Notes: generated by a model from the sequence alone, not told the origin. A DNA stretch of 64,000 nt from Hymenopellis radicata (GCA_015501595.1 JADNRX010000144.1:62001-126000); one strand, 5' to 3'. Counted from the first letter of the stretch, positions 10,189 through 22,500 are shown. A program made the numbers and translations.

Positions 10189-12491
10189 CTAACGACGCCG
10201 TGACCTTCGCGCCGTCGTCTTCGTACCTTTCTTCTCTTCGTCTGCCTTCTTCTTTGCTGCCGCGGCAGATCTCTTCTCTTTGGCAAGCCTGCTTCTTCTG
10301 TAACTCGGCTTCTTCCTCCGCCTTCCTGTTAGATGCGCGTGTCATTCGGGTGCTCCTTTTGACAGCTTTCGCTGCGGGCTCATCGGCTGGCGCCTCCACT
10401 GCCTTTCGCTTCGTCGAACGAGTACCCCTCTTCTTGCCGATATCTTCAACGGTCTCTGCCTCTACACTTGCGTCATCCACTTCGTCCTGAGCGTCATCCA
10501 CGTCGTCCTGAGGCGCCGACTCAGGAACGCTTTGCTCGTCGCCCGCATGAACAACCTCAGGCGCCTTCGCGGTCGAAGCGTCAACATGAGCTGGCGCAGG
10601 AGGGGGAGGCATAAGTGGTTCAGCTGCCTTCTTGCCTGTAGGTCTTGGGCGAGGCGAGGGGGAGGTTGGGGTACAGAAGGCTCCTCCTCGTCATCGATAA
10701 GTCCAGCTCCATCTCCACTGCCCTGAGCTTGGCTTCAAAATCTTCGCCGTCGCTGGCCTCGTCGTCGTCGTCCTTGGATAAGTCCATGTCCGCTGCCTTG
10801 AGTTTGGCTTCAACGTCCTCGTTGGCGCTGGATACAGGCCCTGCCAGTTCTCCCGTTTCGTTGGAGCTAGTAGCATCGGCGAGTGCCGATGCGAGGTTCG
10901 CTGCATCCGATACCAACATGTCCCGGGTCTTCTTCGCCTGTGCTTGCCTTTTCTTCTCCATGACAGCTTGTATCTTCGTCTGCTTCGCGGCAGCCTCCTC
11001 AATCCCCTTCTTCATCTTCATTTCCTCCGCCTCACGAATGGCGAGCTCACGCTCCTTGGCTTCTGCCTCACGACGCGCAGCTAGAGTCTCGTCGTTCGAT
11101 GACGTGTGGAGGGCGGCTTGGGAGAGGAAGGGGTGACAGGAGCGACGTCCATAGGACCAGATGGCGGGTCAGCAGGGGCTATGGGCGTACTTGTAGCAGG
11201 GGAAGATGCCTTGGTCGTACTTGTGTCTTGCGGAGCAGGGGTTCCTTTCAGCTGGCCGTCCGTCGGCTCTGGATTCTTCGCCACTGCAAACAAATGTCAT
11301 TCGCATGTTCATCCAGTCAATTAACAACGACTTACATGAAAAACCCGCAGTGACCATGTCAGCGAAGTTCTTCCGAGTGTCCTCCGTAATGATATTCCCA
11401 GTAGGTGTCAGCTTCAGCCAGTCCGGGTCTGGTAAGATGAATTGACTGAACATATTATTAATATACATCGCGAAAGAGCAAAATCAGCTTACTCGTGATA
11501 CTGGTAATGTCCCTGAGCATCTTCGTAGCCCACTTGAACTCCAAATGCAATCTTGCCAACACCGTTATGCCCAAAACCAATGAGAGGTTTGAGGACGGAC
11601 TCGATGATGGCGCCGAGCATGCCCTGACGGCTGTAAAGGACCTCTCAGAAACAACCATTATTCATCAATGAATCACTTACGCATAGACGCTGGAGAGTTC
11701 GGGTCCGTCCTTGATGCTGTCGTTGAACGCGCGCGCTTCATCCTCGTACTTCTTTTGGTCGGGACAATCATTCCACGCCGCAAGCAGACCGCGATGGTGC
11801 CAGCCTTCCTCCGAGCGAGGATCCTTGGCCACCTCCTTGCCCGACGCCTGTGCCTCAGCAATCCTCGCCTCATGTTCCTTCTTCAGCAGGCGAGCACGAC
11901 GCTCCACCAGCTCCTTATTAGCGAGCTGGTAGGCACGCTTCCCACTAATACATCGCGGCTTCGGCTTCACCAACGTCGTATCCCTCAGCCCAGCCCAATT
12001 CTTGTGAGAATTATAGAAATGGCGGCAAATACACTATAATAAACATTAGCACTTCACCGACAGAGACATGAGCATCAACGTACCTTTGAAATCGCCTCGA
12101 TCGGCGGGGACATTTCTCCCTCGTAGAACTTGTCGAGGAAGGGCAGCAAGACAGTCTGGACTATCCACTTTTTCTGCGAGCCCTTCTTGGAGCTATCCTG
12201 AACGAACGTCATGTATTCCTGAGCGAACTCCAGTCGCAGGTATTCCTTCTCCAACTTCGACAGGGAATATCCCTGGCCAGTGGGCTCTGCCACACCGGTG
12301 GTGGTCGTAGTCGAAGTCGTCTGGGACTGCGCGGAATCTCCGCCACTGTTGTCGGTGACGGCCTCGTCGTTGCTGCTGATGGTCTCCGCTGAGTTCTTGG
12401 GCGCCGTAATAGGCTGCGCGATGGTACTCGTCGTGGTAGGATCGGTGGGAGGAGTGGTGTGAGCGCCCTCGCTCGGCATAGTCGTGGACAT
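10189..12491 (-). pseudogene. Element gene A: accessory protein, paralogue of gene C, frameshifted
   Basis: It starts at ATG 12491 (MSTTMPSEGAHTT). A Thr/Ser-rich N-terminus precedes a conserved segment (LRLEFAQEYMTF ... VQTVLLPFLDKFYEGE) shared with gene C (FLENFATEYLNA ... IDNVLLPFREKFKPD). An intron follows ISK at the same position as in gene C, then ICRHFYNSHKNWAGL (gene C: LVSFFKNSKKTGRF). Further exons encode QGMLGAIIESVLKPLIGFGH and a charged region (DMDLSKDDDDEASDGEDFEAK) with a Lys/Arg-rich tail (AKEKRSAAAAKKKADEEKK) ending at 10189. This suggests a nuclear protein. Frame changes near 11120, 10690, 10640 and 10275 break the reading. Function unknown. Confidence 0.6.
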
Positions 12492-12853
12492 CGTGTTGAC
12501 AAGAGGAAATGATGATGATGGTGAAAGATAGACAGATCTAAAGGCGGCGGTCAGTTCAAACCAAAGGATGTCAACAAACACAAACACTCACGCAGCCCTG
12601 CCCTGACAAAGGTCCACGTCTATTGTCCATTGTTCTCTGTAAATATTCCGCGACGCCACAGTGGATGATCAATGTACCAACCTTATTGATCTATCTCGAT
12701 CGACACCGGATCAGCGGTATTCGTCCCGCGTCCAAAAGTAGTAATGCTAAAAGAATGACCGATCGCGAGCAAAGTTCAAAGTAGCTTAACGGTAGAGGTA
12801 AAACAGTGCATAGCATCATAATGTAGTATTGTATGTCATCCGTAATGTAAATT

Positions 12854-13460
12854 CTAAAGTGGTTCTGCGTACTCGACGATGTCGTTCATCCAATTCTGTG
12901 GTAAAGGTTCGTTGGTGGACTGGATGAAGACCGGCTTCGTGTGATCTGGAGGCGCGTCAAAGACCTCACACCATCCGATCGTCTGCCAACCATCCGCGTG
13001 TACCACTGTCAAATCGACGGTCTGGTAGATCTTCACGTATGGGCGCCGAGAGATCCCAAGGCCCTCAGCAATGCGGTGTGGTCGAATAGTCTGATGCGAG
13101 GTCCGACGTTGTGTAAAAACACTGTCTGTTTGCGGTTATCCTAAGGTGTAGCATCAGCAATGTTCAGTAGGCAACGCATCAAGCACCGCACCCGCAAGTA
13201 AAATACAAGCATAATGGTTCGTCTAGAACGATCTTGAGGCAGTTGAATGGCTTTGCGCTCAACCGTTAAAAAGCGCGTGATGCAAGGCTGGAAGTTCTCG
13301 CGAGGTTTGGTAGCGGGCGCCATGACGAAGAGCAGCTGCGAGAGTGAGTGATAGGATGAGGACAAGGTAGCAAATGAACAAAGAGCACGTACCGTGACTT
13401 TGACACCAGCGTTGCCCCTCACGTTCTCGATCACGCGGGGGGCTACAGTGAAAAAATATG
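12854..13460 (-). CDS. Terminal exons of element gene B, or a separate small gene
   Basis: Minus-strand exon-like pieces: NVRGNAGVKVT, then after an intron (GTACGTGCTC...TCGCAG) FVMAPATKPRENFQPCITRF continuing to IMLVFYLR. Then another intron (GTGCGG...CCTTAG) and DNRKQTVFLHNVGPRIRLFD, ending with YVKIYQTVDLTVVHADGWQT through NDIVEYAEPL and TAG at 12854. One frame change sits near 13065. It lies 60 bp downstream of the stop that closes the KOW gene, on the same strand, and could be its original C-terminus. A TATATATA at about 13476 would fit a separate promoter. No family recognised. Confidence 0.4.
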
Positions 13461-13517
13461 ATACATTCGTATATATACAAACCACACATTACAGTACATA
13501 AACGACATTATTATACA

Positions 13518-16500
13518 CTACGACGCGAATGGATCATACAGAGTTTTGCCTTTACTGCTAAGCCTTCTACTACGAAACACCTCGTTTGCGATAAGGTCCG
13601 CCTTGTTGTCCGACAACATCACCAAGTCCGCATCTAAAACGTTGAACAATCCGGGAATCTCTTCGTCTTCGCGTCCAAACCGAGGTTTCACTGCGATTGC
13701 TCGCCATTGACCCACACTCGCCGTTCCGTGGTCATCGTCAACATCGACGGTTGCTGTCGCGGACCACTGAATACCTCTAAAGAAGTATCCTTTGTAAGGC
13801 CCGTTCCAACAGTACCATCGACTGTGGTCATGCGGATTTGAACCGGGCGACTTGGGGGAGTAGTGACTCGGGGTATGTGTCTTCGACGATTCTTTAGCAT
13901 TGCCGTGCTTGACTCGATAAAGCTTGGTTACTCCGTTCTCTTCGAATTGACGTAGTAACCAGACGCGCCTTTTCTTGCTGGTGGTCTTGTCCCAAAAGAC
14001 GCATATGTTGTGGCCCTTCAAGTCCGGATGCAGCAGCCAGTGGTGTTCTTCGGCAGGTGCAGCGTCAGAGGAAGTAATGGCAGCTAACGGAAGTACCGGC
14101 TTTTGGGAGCGTCGTGTTGACCAAGCGCGGTCCATTTCCTCCTTGAAATGTTGAAGGTTTCCCTTGTATCCGTTACGCTCGTGCAAAGGACTTAGAGGGT
14201 ATGCCACGCGTAACGGCCACCCAGTGCTACAAGTTCGTCAGGAAGACGTCTCAATGCAACGATGATAACACTTACTGCTCATCGACCACATGCAGATAAC
14301 TCACGACGACTTCCACCGATCCCAAACCGCTTTGTCCACTAGCCCCGTAAAGCTGCACACGCACTCTCAGGCCACTCTCATCCGCTCGGTCGAACTCAAC
14401 ATCCACAACATTTCCTCTCCGTCCCTTGTAAGAACCTGCACGCACTCTCAATCCACTGTCATCCGCAAAATCTAACTCAACATCCTCAACATTCCCTCTC
14501 CGTCCCTTGTAAGAACCTGTGTCTCCAACGTTCGGAGAATGTACGATTACCACATCAGCACCCTTCCAAGGCGCGTTTCCAGTATAATAGTCTGGACGGC
14601 GCATGTACTCGGGTACGAGAAATTCGGTTTTAGTGCGACCAGGCTGAGCCACAGCGCGGGGGTGGTGGGGCATCACATCGATGTTCGGGGATGAGTCGCC
14701 TGCCCATCGTCTGCACGAGTTCCTATGGACAGTGATCGTCTATAGATTTGGTTAGTACAATATTGCCGGCTAAACATGATCTTTCACGTACCCGAGCAAC
14801 TTTGCCATCGATGTTGTCAGTGTGGGTGAAGACATCAACTTCTTTCCCAAAGACTGAAAGTACCCAGCCTGCCGCCAGCAAGTACTTTGAGTGAACGACT
14901 AGGACGTACTCCATTATCCTCCAAACCTTCAACAACCTAGTACCGTCAATTTCCACGCCCTCATTTCCTTCAGAAGCGACCACCACCTTCGTACCCCGAA
15001 TCTCTGTAACCCGCCCTTGGACACCTGCTCTCGCAACCTGCTCGACGCCATCGACTTTCACCGGCCTGACCACCTCCTCCACAAAGTCTCCGATTTCAAG
15101 ACGCCAATCGGCCGAAGGAGGCAGGGAATGTTTGTTGATATGATGAGATTTCGAATCTAGGAAGGCGGTCCTCAGATTGGTGGGATGCAAACGGCCGGTT
15201 TGAGGCAATCACGCCTGCAGCGGAGCACCAGGAGGTCCTCGTCGAAACATCTTCTGGGCAACTGGTCAAACACCGACCACTCGCTCGAGGACACTTCAGG
15301 ACTCGTGTCACTCAAACCTTCAATGGCATTGTTATAAAACTTCAGGTCCTTGGCTGGTGTCTTCTTGCGCAGGATCAGCTGAGAGGAGTCCAGAAGTCGT
15401 GCTCGTGGTCGCAAACCCCGTCGGCCCCACTTCTTCAGGTCCTTCTCAAGGTCCTTTTGGTGGGCTAATCCTCGAGAGCGATCTTCGGGAGGGGCAAGAG
15501 ACACGCGCTTCCCGTTCGCGTTCAGTTCATACCCGTATTCCAGCGTGCGAGCATCTACGATGACACGCGGGACCAACAGCACGTCGTAATAAAGGTCGCC
15601 CTGGACAGCGAATCCAACATCTCCAGCATAAGCGCCGCCGCGAACAGTAACCCAACTATCAACCAAGTTGATGTGATGCGTTTTGCGCGCACGAAGACAG
15701 GCAGAACGTTCCGATATGTCCAGGATGCGGCGGCGGGAGGCAAGGCTGATCGTAAGAAACTCTGAGGCGAGGAATTTCTCCACATCGACCAAGGTTGTCC
15801 GGTCAGTTCTCGACACCTTGCGTTCGTCGGAGGGAAGACTTTTCAGGATGCGGTGGGGGTCAAAGTCGAGGAGGAGGTATATGCGCCACTGTTTTTTGTT
15901 GTTCTGAACGCTGGGCAACAGCCATGCATCAATGACGTCGAAAGGGAGGCGGGAATGATCCTGGTGAATGCGGGACAGGCGCCTGCGAACTTCGTGGGCT
16001 GTGCCATACTAAAAAACATTGTAAGTGAGTATAATTATAACAGACAATTCTCCTACCTGTTTAAACGCGTAGCTGACCACCTCCCTATTAAGGTCCTGAG
16101 CCAAAGCTCTAATGGCGCGTTCGTGCGCTCCGTCGCCCGCCGTCCAGTGATGAGTCGCCCCAATGTCAATATCTTCATCAACCATATCCTGTTCCGAAGA
16201 GTCTGGAGATGCCAGGGTTTCCGCGCTTGTCAGCGAGGCAGATGGGCTACTTGATGATGGCACTGCGCTGCTGCTGCTGCTGGAAGATGGATCCGCAGCA
16301 CGCTCCTCGTAACGAAAGGCGATGTCCGCTAAGTCGGCCAGAAGGTGCGCCTTGGCTCCATGGACTTGAGGCGCCTCAATATTTTGGGTCTGCTGCATAG
16401 CGGTGGGCTGCGCCGCCCCGTCCTCATCCTGATCCACATCGTCGAAGAAATCTGGGTAGGTAAGTTAGTGCAAATTCATCATGATTCCAGCTTCAATCAC

Positions 16501-16609
16501 CTTCAATCTGGGCCTCATCATCGGAAATCTCTTCCTCTTCGTCGGAGTCAGCGGTGACGGCGGCGAGATCGAGGAAATGATCCACTGAGCTGGACAACGG
16601 GGCGGGCAT
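13518..16609 (-). pseudogene. Element gene B: KOW-domain, SPT5-like protein
   Basis: It starts at ATG 16609 with an acidic N-terminus (DSDEEEEISDDEAQ, DFFDDVDQDED), as in eukaryotic SPT5. It is spliced at about 16454-16501 and 16025-16073 (GTAGGA...TTTTAG). A 240-residue exon follows with a KOW-type turn, DSWVTVRGGAYAGDVGFAVQ. A second KOW region is GDFVEEVVRPVKVDG...GVQGRVTEIRGTKV, and a third is two tandem SYKGRRGNVxDVE units (14358-14519). SPT5 and NusG family proteins bind RNA polymerase and tune elongation through NGN and KOW domains; the NGN part is not clear here. Frame changes near 15200 and 14215 break the reading, so the copy may be inactive. The SPT5 label is inferred from domain style; a generic KOW protein is the alternative. 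Confidence 0.55.
14358..14519 (-). repeat. In-frame 81-bp tandem duplication inside a KOW segment
   Basis: Two 81-bp units, 14358-14438 and 14439-14519, each encode 27 residues beginning GSYKGRRGNV. They differ at about ten bases. The duplication keeps frame and doubles one KOW loop. Confidence 0.9.
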
Positions 16610-17519
16610 AACTTGACCTGAAAATGACATTAGCGACCTGGATTTTCCCTGCATCTTTTAACAGCTTTTCGAGCGAGCGATGACTCTCAATAATTTTTTT
16701 TCATTGACGGCGGCACACGATACTATCTACGCTCATTTACTGAAGGCGCGAAAAGACTTACAGAGGGCGGCTAGCGACTTGACGGTCTTGAGGAAACAAG
16801 GAAAGGCTTAGTCATCAGCCGAGATGCTACGGATACAGGCCTCTGATGGCGACACCTCGGGCATCGGGAAACTTTCAGACGTCGCAAAGTTTCCCGATGC
16901 CCGAGGTGTCGCCATCAGAGGCCTGTATCCGTAGCATCTCGGCTGATGACTAAGCCTTTCCTTGTTTCCTCAAGACCGTCAAGTCGCTAGCCGCTGCCGC
17001 CTTCGTGGGACCGAAGGCGGCGGCGACGCCTTGGCGCGCGCGAAAGCAGAGCGCCTAACGAGCAGTCAACGGCAAGTTTATTATTGCTCGGCGCTGCAGC
17101 TGGCTGACTAGCCGTCAAGGTCACTATCGCCGCTCATCGACACGTTGCCCACCCCCCGCCTTGTCGTGGTGCCAATTGTGGTGAGGTCCATTATTCTCGT
17201 TCCCAACCGATCTCATCGTTTATCTCAGTGGCCACGCAAAATGGCGTCGTCTGAACAAATCTTCCGTATGTCTTTGTCCTCTTTTTGACGGACAATAACA
17301 TTTAATGCTCTTGAATAGACCAAGGCCCAATTCCCTTGTTATGCCTCCCAAAATTAGTAATGTGGACCGAGCGGTGAGTAGTCCGTCCTGCTGCGGGGCA
17401 TGATATTCATTGTTAGAGGATAGGATCTGACGTGCCATTTGTTTCTATAATTTGGATCTGAGATACGATAGGTTTGTGTTATTTAATCGCGTTCTGAAAC
17501 GGTCGTAACCGACCACTTC
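16610..17519. promoter_or_regulatory. Divergent intergenic region of the element
   Basis: About 0.9 kb between the start of gene B (-) and gene C (+). It contains the 109-bp-arm palindrome, immediately followed by a small GC hairpin (GCCGCCTTCG/CGAAGGCGGC, about 16996-17021) and a GCGCGCGC-rich stretch. No supported gene here; it probably holds both promoters. Confidence 0.5.
16767..16994. repeat. Perfect palindrome, 109-bp arms, 10-nt loop
   Basis: The arms 16767-16875 and 16886-16994 are exact reverse complements, separated by CAGACGTCGC. Pairing stops abruptly on both sides. A diverged third copy of the arm sequence lies at about 19174-19240. Confidence 0.95.
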
Positions 17520-18936
17520 ATGGCAGGCCCCACCTCTTTCGCACTCTTGCCATCCAATCTCAAGGTTAAACCTCCCGAACACCTACCAGCGTTGCCGTCA
17601 GCGCCCAGCGAGCAAAGAAATGCGATCATCGTTCACTGCAACAGCCATCTCCGGCATATCCTCACCCATGCCAATGACCAAGAACACGGAGGACGCTCAC
17701 TATCCCAAATGTGTTCGCGGTGCAAGCAAGCTACAATTATTGTCATCACCGACGTTGGTGCCAGCGCGAAACATGGCGGAGCTTTGGTTGGCGGACCGGA
17801 CGACGCGACTTTTGATCAAGTAGGATGCCAATTCACAAAGGTGTGTATTACTTTTGTCTTCCTACTTCTTAAACTCACGATTGTACAGTGTCGAAATTCC
17901 ACATGTGGAGACTTCAAGGGCATTGACCCAAGTGGTTTCACGGCTGCTCAGCTTGAACGCATGCCTAGCGTCATCTATTGGCTACGCGAGAGAGAACGTT
18001 TACTGGCTACAGTCCCCCCACCCGCTCATATAATCGAAAACCACGCCCCTCTGCACCGACTCGTTCATCGTCTCCGGTTCCTCGTTCTTCCCCTACTCCA
18101 GCACCCCGGCCACGTCCCAAACGCGCTGCAGAAGATCATGCCGAGGCGTCTGTTCCGAAGAAACACAGGCTAGACGTCTCTGCGACTACACCTCGCGCGC
18201 GGTGGACGGCCAATGAGAAGCTTTTCTTGGAGAACTTTGCGACTGAATACTTGAATGCTCCTCATGGTGATGGCAAGGCGTTTGTTATCGACAACGTTCT
18301 ATTACCTTTTCGCGAAAAGTTCAAACCAGACTTCACAATCAGTGAATTACAAGAGGTACGTGACCGACACTTCGATGAACTGACATTTCGCTGATGGCCC
18401 CACTTGTAGAAACTTGTCAGCTTTTTCAAGAATTCTAAGAAGACTGGGCGCTTCGTGTGCCGGCCCCGCCTCGGGCTCGTCAACCGCCGCGTCCCGTTTC
18501 GCCGACGACCTCCGTAACTGTGATCGACGAGACAGACGATGACGAGGTTGTCATTATGGACGCCGTGGCGCAGCGTCGCTTGACATTCGCTGTGTTCCTC
18601 AACGTATGTCATGATGTCGCCGGCGCGGTATTCAGCTCATTAGTGATTTCATAGGACAATGCTCCTCCTCAGGTCTTTGAACTGGAGGTCGCCGCAACAG
18701 GCCCTATCAAACCGACAAACTATCTCAAAAAGTTCGGCCGAAATGGTGTTCATGCTGGTCTTCACCTCGAGCAGTATATCCCGGAACTGATGGAGTTCAG
18801 GCCGTTCCTTTGGCAAAGTGCGCTGACTATCCCCAAAGCGGAACTTTGGATCGCTCTGAAGGATGCTCGGGTGTCGATTGCTCCCAGCGAGTGGGATGGC
18901 TTGACATCACATATATTGTCCCCGTTTTTCGAGTGA
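17520..18936 (+). pseudogene. Element gene C: accessory protein, paralogue of gene A
   Basis: ATG 17520 opens an exon with zinc-ribbon-like cysteines (MCSRCKQA; after the intron at 17841-17888, KCRNSTCGDFKG). It then moves to a Ser/Pro-rich region with a nuclear-signal-like stretch (RPKRAAEDHAEASVPKKHR). The segment shared with gene A follows (FLENFATEYLNA...NVLLPFREKFKPD), then an intron at about 18356-18410 matching gene A, an acidic patch (VIDETDDDEVV) and a last exon (18656-18936) ending LTSHILSPFFE. The frame changes near 17990 and, by a GT duplication, near 18457. The first could be an unrecognised intron. Likely nuclear; function unknown. Confidence 0.6.
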
Positions 18937-19173
18937 ACCGATCCCACACGCTGTATCTACTCGGCATGTACCTATACTAGCTTTGTTTCCAATATAAGTC
19001 GAATTTATTACGCCACATTTGTTTGTAAAAAAATGTTTTGCTACGATGCTGGAAAACTAGAAGTATTATGGTACATTTATGTCAGTCATGGAAAGCGAAT
19101 AACATTTAAAATTATCGTACCATTACATACCGTTAGAGCGAAGTCAATTAATTGCGCCACTCATGGCCCATCG

Positions 19174-19240
19174 CCGATGCCCGAGGTGTCGCCATCAGCG
19201 GGCCTATCAGTCGAGGCTCGCTGCTTAGTAAGACTTTCCA
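19174..19240 (+). repeat. Third, diverged copy of the palindrome arm
   Basis: 25 bases at 19174-19198 are identical to the right palindrome arm. The following 40 or so bases are recognisably similar with substitutions and small gaps. It sits about 300 bp before the transposase ATG. Confidence 0.75.
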
Positions 19241-19535
19241 CCTCTGCTTCTGACCACTACCACACGACGCACCTAGGGCGCCGCCCTACGATGGGCGGCG
19301 GCGCTGTGGCGAGCAGCAGGTTTCGATGGTAACAGGCCGATCCCCGTAAGTGCGCAGTGTCGTTGGATGGAGACTTGAATGATTTATTGTGACAGATTAG
19401 GCGTGGACGCGTCTTTGTTGTCTGTCTTTGTTGTCCCAAACAAGGCAGGTGGGTTGTGTGGCCCTTTGTTTGTATATTCTCATTATTGACCATCCTATCG
19501 CTAGCCTCCTTGTTCTCTACCCCACCTACATTGCG

Positions 19536-22500
19536 ATGAAACCCCTCAATCTGAAGAAGATCCAGAAATACGCCGCGAAGCATCCACCCATTATCGCCAA
19601 CGCTTTCACAATACTATCGTCTCCTCCCGCCCCAGCTGCAGAGACCTCGAGCGCCGCCTATGCCCCAGCCACTTCCATTGCTGCTGCCGACGGCAAGGAC
19701 GATATACAGGCGGCCAGCACTTCTGCGGCGGACTCTTCGGCGGACAACTCGTTGGATCCCGAAGAGGATTGGGAGGATCTGGAGGTAGAAAACTCGACGA
19801 AGTCCACCTATGAGCTAGCGCGTAAGCGATACCAGGTACGTTCCCGGCTGTTTTGGAAGCTCAGTATGCTAACCGTCCTGCTAGGGTGTTAGCGTGAAAA
19901 TACAGCCCTTCTTGGATTTCGGTGCCTACATACAAGAAGCGGAATTCGACTCCCAATACCATGACGCTGTCATCGGTGATTGTCGTCGCTGCGGACAGCC
20001 CGAAAAAGCGATATTCCGTTGCCAGCAGTGTCGCACACGACCTGTTTGCAGTTCCTGCATCGTCCAATGTCACCAGCACTGCCACTTCCACCGTATCCAG
20101 CGCTGGAACCTCCAATTCTTCGGGGTCGCTTCCTTGCACGACCTTGGTCTCGTCTTCAACCTGGGACACGATGGAGACAAGTGCCCTGCCTCAGAAACTG
20201 CTCGAACCATAACAGTTGTCGACGTTAATGGGTACCATAGTGTTAACATCTTATATTGTCGCTGCCGCTGTCGACTCGAACTGGCGGCCAAGCACTCGGC
20301 CGACGGTAGACTGGGCCTATTCCACGATGAGGCTCATCAATTATTCACCTCTCGGCTGTGGCCAGTGACCCTCGAGGACCCAAAAACCGCCATCACTTAC
20401 GAAGCCCTGGAGAATTTCAACATTCACGCCAACACCTCGAAGAAGTCAGCCTACGATTACTGTTATGCTTTACAACGCTTAACGGATGCAGTTGAGCCAG
20501 ACAAAGTCTCCGTGAGTATCATTTCGAATGATCGCAGGGTTTTGGACTGATTGAATTGCAGGACTGTTACCGATCGTTCATGCGTGCAATCCGCGTGAAG
20601 CGCCGCCTGGAATATCGTCGGCGCAGTGGACAGGAACAGGGAATCGACGCGTTCATCACACATCGGCGACCCGGTAGCATGTCAATATACTGTCCAGCCT
20701 GTCCGGACCCTGGATGGAACGTGCCAATGAAGGAAGTCTGGGAAGCAAAGGAATGCGACGCGTCAGTCGATTCGTTTAATTGACTGGCGACTTTATTTAA
20801 CAGAGGAAAATAGGCACAAGTATACGAAGTTCGAACAGAACGATGGAACCTTCAATGCGCCGCGCCTCAAGAAGAAAGAGGACCCAGATGACGAAGCAAT
20901 CACTGCCGGTCTCTCATATATGGCGGAGGAGAAGGAGTACCAAGCATATTTAGACAGATGCGAAGGAGAGGAGCCAGACGTAAGTCCTTTCTTGAGGTTG
21001 TCATCGCGTGCCCTTAGGCGTATTTGTGCAGGCGAATACCTGCGCTCGACTGAGGGCGATGAAGTTGCAGTCGCTCCTCAAGTTTGTGAACTTGATCGTG
21101 TCCGGGATTGTAGGGACAACGTGTTCAAGGCACGTATTCTTCGAAGACAATTCCGTTGTCGATATGTACGGCGGCGAAAGGTAAGCAATATCTGCTTGGC
21201 GAAAAGATTGATAGTAGCTGACTTGCTCAACAGATTTGCCTATGCTACGCGGAGTCTATTTGGCACACTTCGGTATCAGCTCCACCAACGCTGGATTCGC
21301 TGGGCTTACGACATCTGGTGTCAATTTGTGAAGAATTTGTCGAAGCGTTTGTTTGAGGATGGCAAGTTCCCCGAGCTGGACAACGACAAGGAACTGCGGG
21401 AGAAGATGAGATCGCTGATTGGGCGATTGAAGGGCGGCATTCCCCCTCTTCACGTCTTGGGACACATCTCGTTGTGTCGTACTCTTTATGGGTACTCACA
21501 CCAGAAGAACGTAGGGAAAACCTGTCCCGAAACGGTCGAAACGCCCTGGGCAGCCACGAGGATTTGCGGTGGAAGCGTCAAACATCAAAATCATGGGCAA
21601 CGACAGGATAGTCTCAACGCCGCTTTCGATGATTGGAATTATAACAAGTTGATCAAGCTCGGTAAGTGTTTCGACCGTATAAGATGCTGATTACTGAATG
21701 GATTACGAACTTGTAGCCTGTAGCATCAGCAAGGCGTATGTCAAGGCGAAGAAGACACACTCCCGGTTGCGGCACGAATTCGACCTGGCGTCCAAGGCTA
21801 TATCCCACGACCTGCGCGCGAAGTGGGAGCGTGAATATGCCGAGCCGCTTCCAGAAGCTGACGACAACCACATTGTCGACAGGTTTGAAGTTAACTTTAA
21901 AGGGATTGGTTAGTGGACAGTTTGTTGAACGTTCGATGACTGACAACGTATTCCATCAGATGTTCCAACTATGCAACAGTTCATGAAGGACCAGCTGGAA
22001 CGAGAGCGAGCTGAAGCCCTTTCGAAGACTCCAACTCCGGGATTCGCTGATGGATTGAGAGAGTTATTGGAGGAAGGTGTCCGCTTGGACCATGATCAGT
22101 AAGTTGATCTTATACGGTGCTTAATGGATGCTCAAGTGATTGCAGGAAAGTGGTTAGTCTCCTCGCCGAGGCAGAGGACGATGAGTGGGACGATAGGGAC
22201 GCCTTAGATACGACGCGCGAGCGGCTGTACGCCGCCATCTGCACCTTCATGGAGTCTTTCGTGGGATTCTTCCCCGCTTTATCGCCCCTCACCAAGACTG
22301 TTGATCCCAACTCCCCTGAGGATGCCTTCCTTCCCCTCCCAAGTCGACTCTCGCCCGCAAAACGCCATGACAGCCGATACAATCTACAGTATGCGACAGA
22401 GGTGGAGTACGGCCTGCGAAAGGTCCAGGCCCACGAAATCCTGACGGAGATCCGAGGACTTATCATCCTACAAGTGGAAAATTTACGTGCCAAGAAAGAA

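Noticed and set aside
10050..11140. Plus-strand open frames overlapping gene A (10050-10490, 10645-11136)
   Set aside because: They are Ser-rich mirror images of the Glu/Lys/Ala-rich minus-strand coding sequence; the minus strand has the shared domain, introns and paralogue support.
20000..20291. Short overlapping frames within the transposase exon 2
   Set aside because: They run in other frames through the cysteine-cluster exon; the transposase reading has family motifs and consistent phases.
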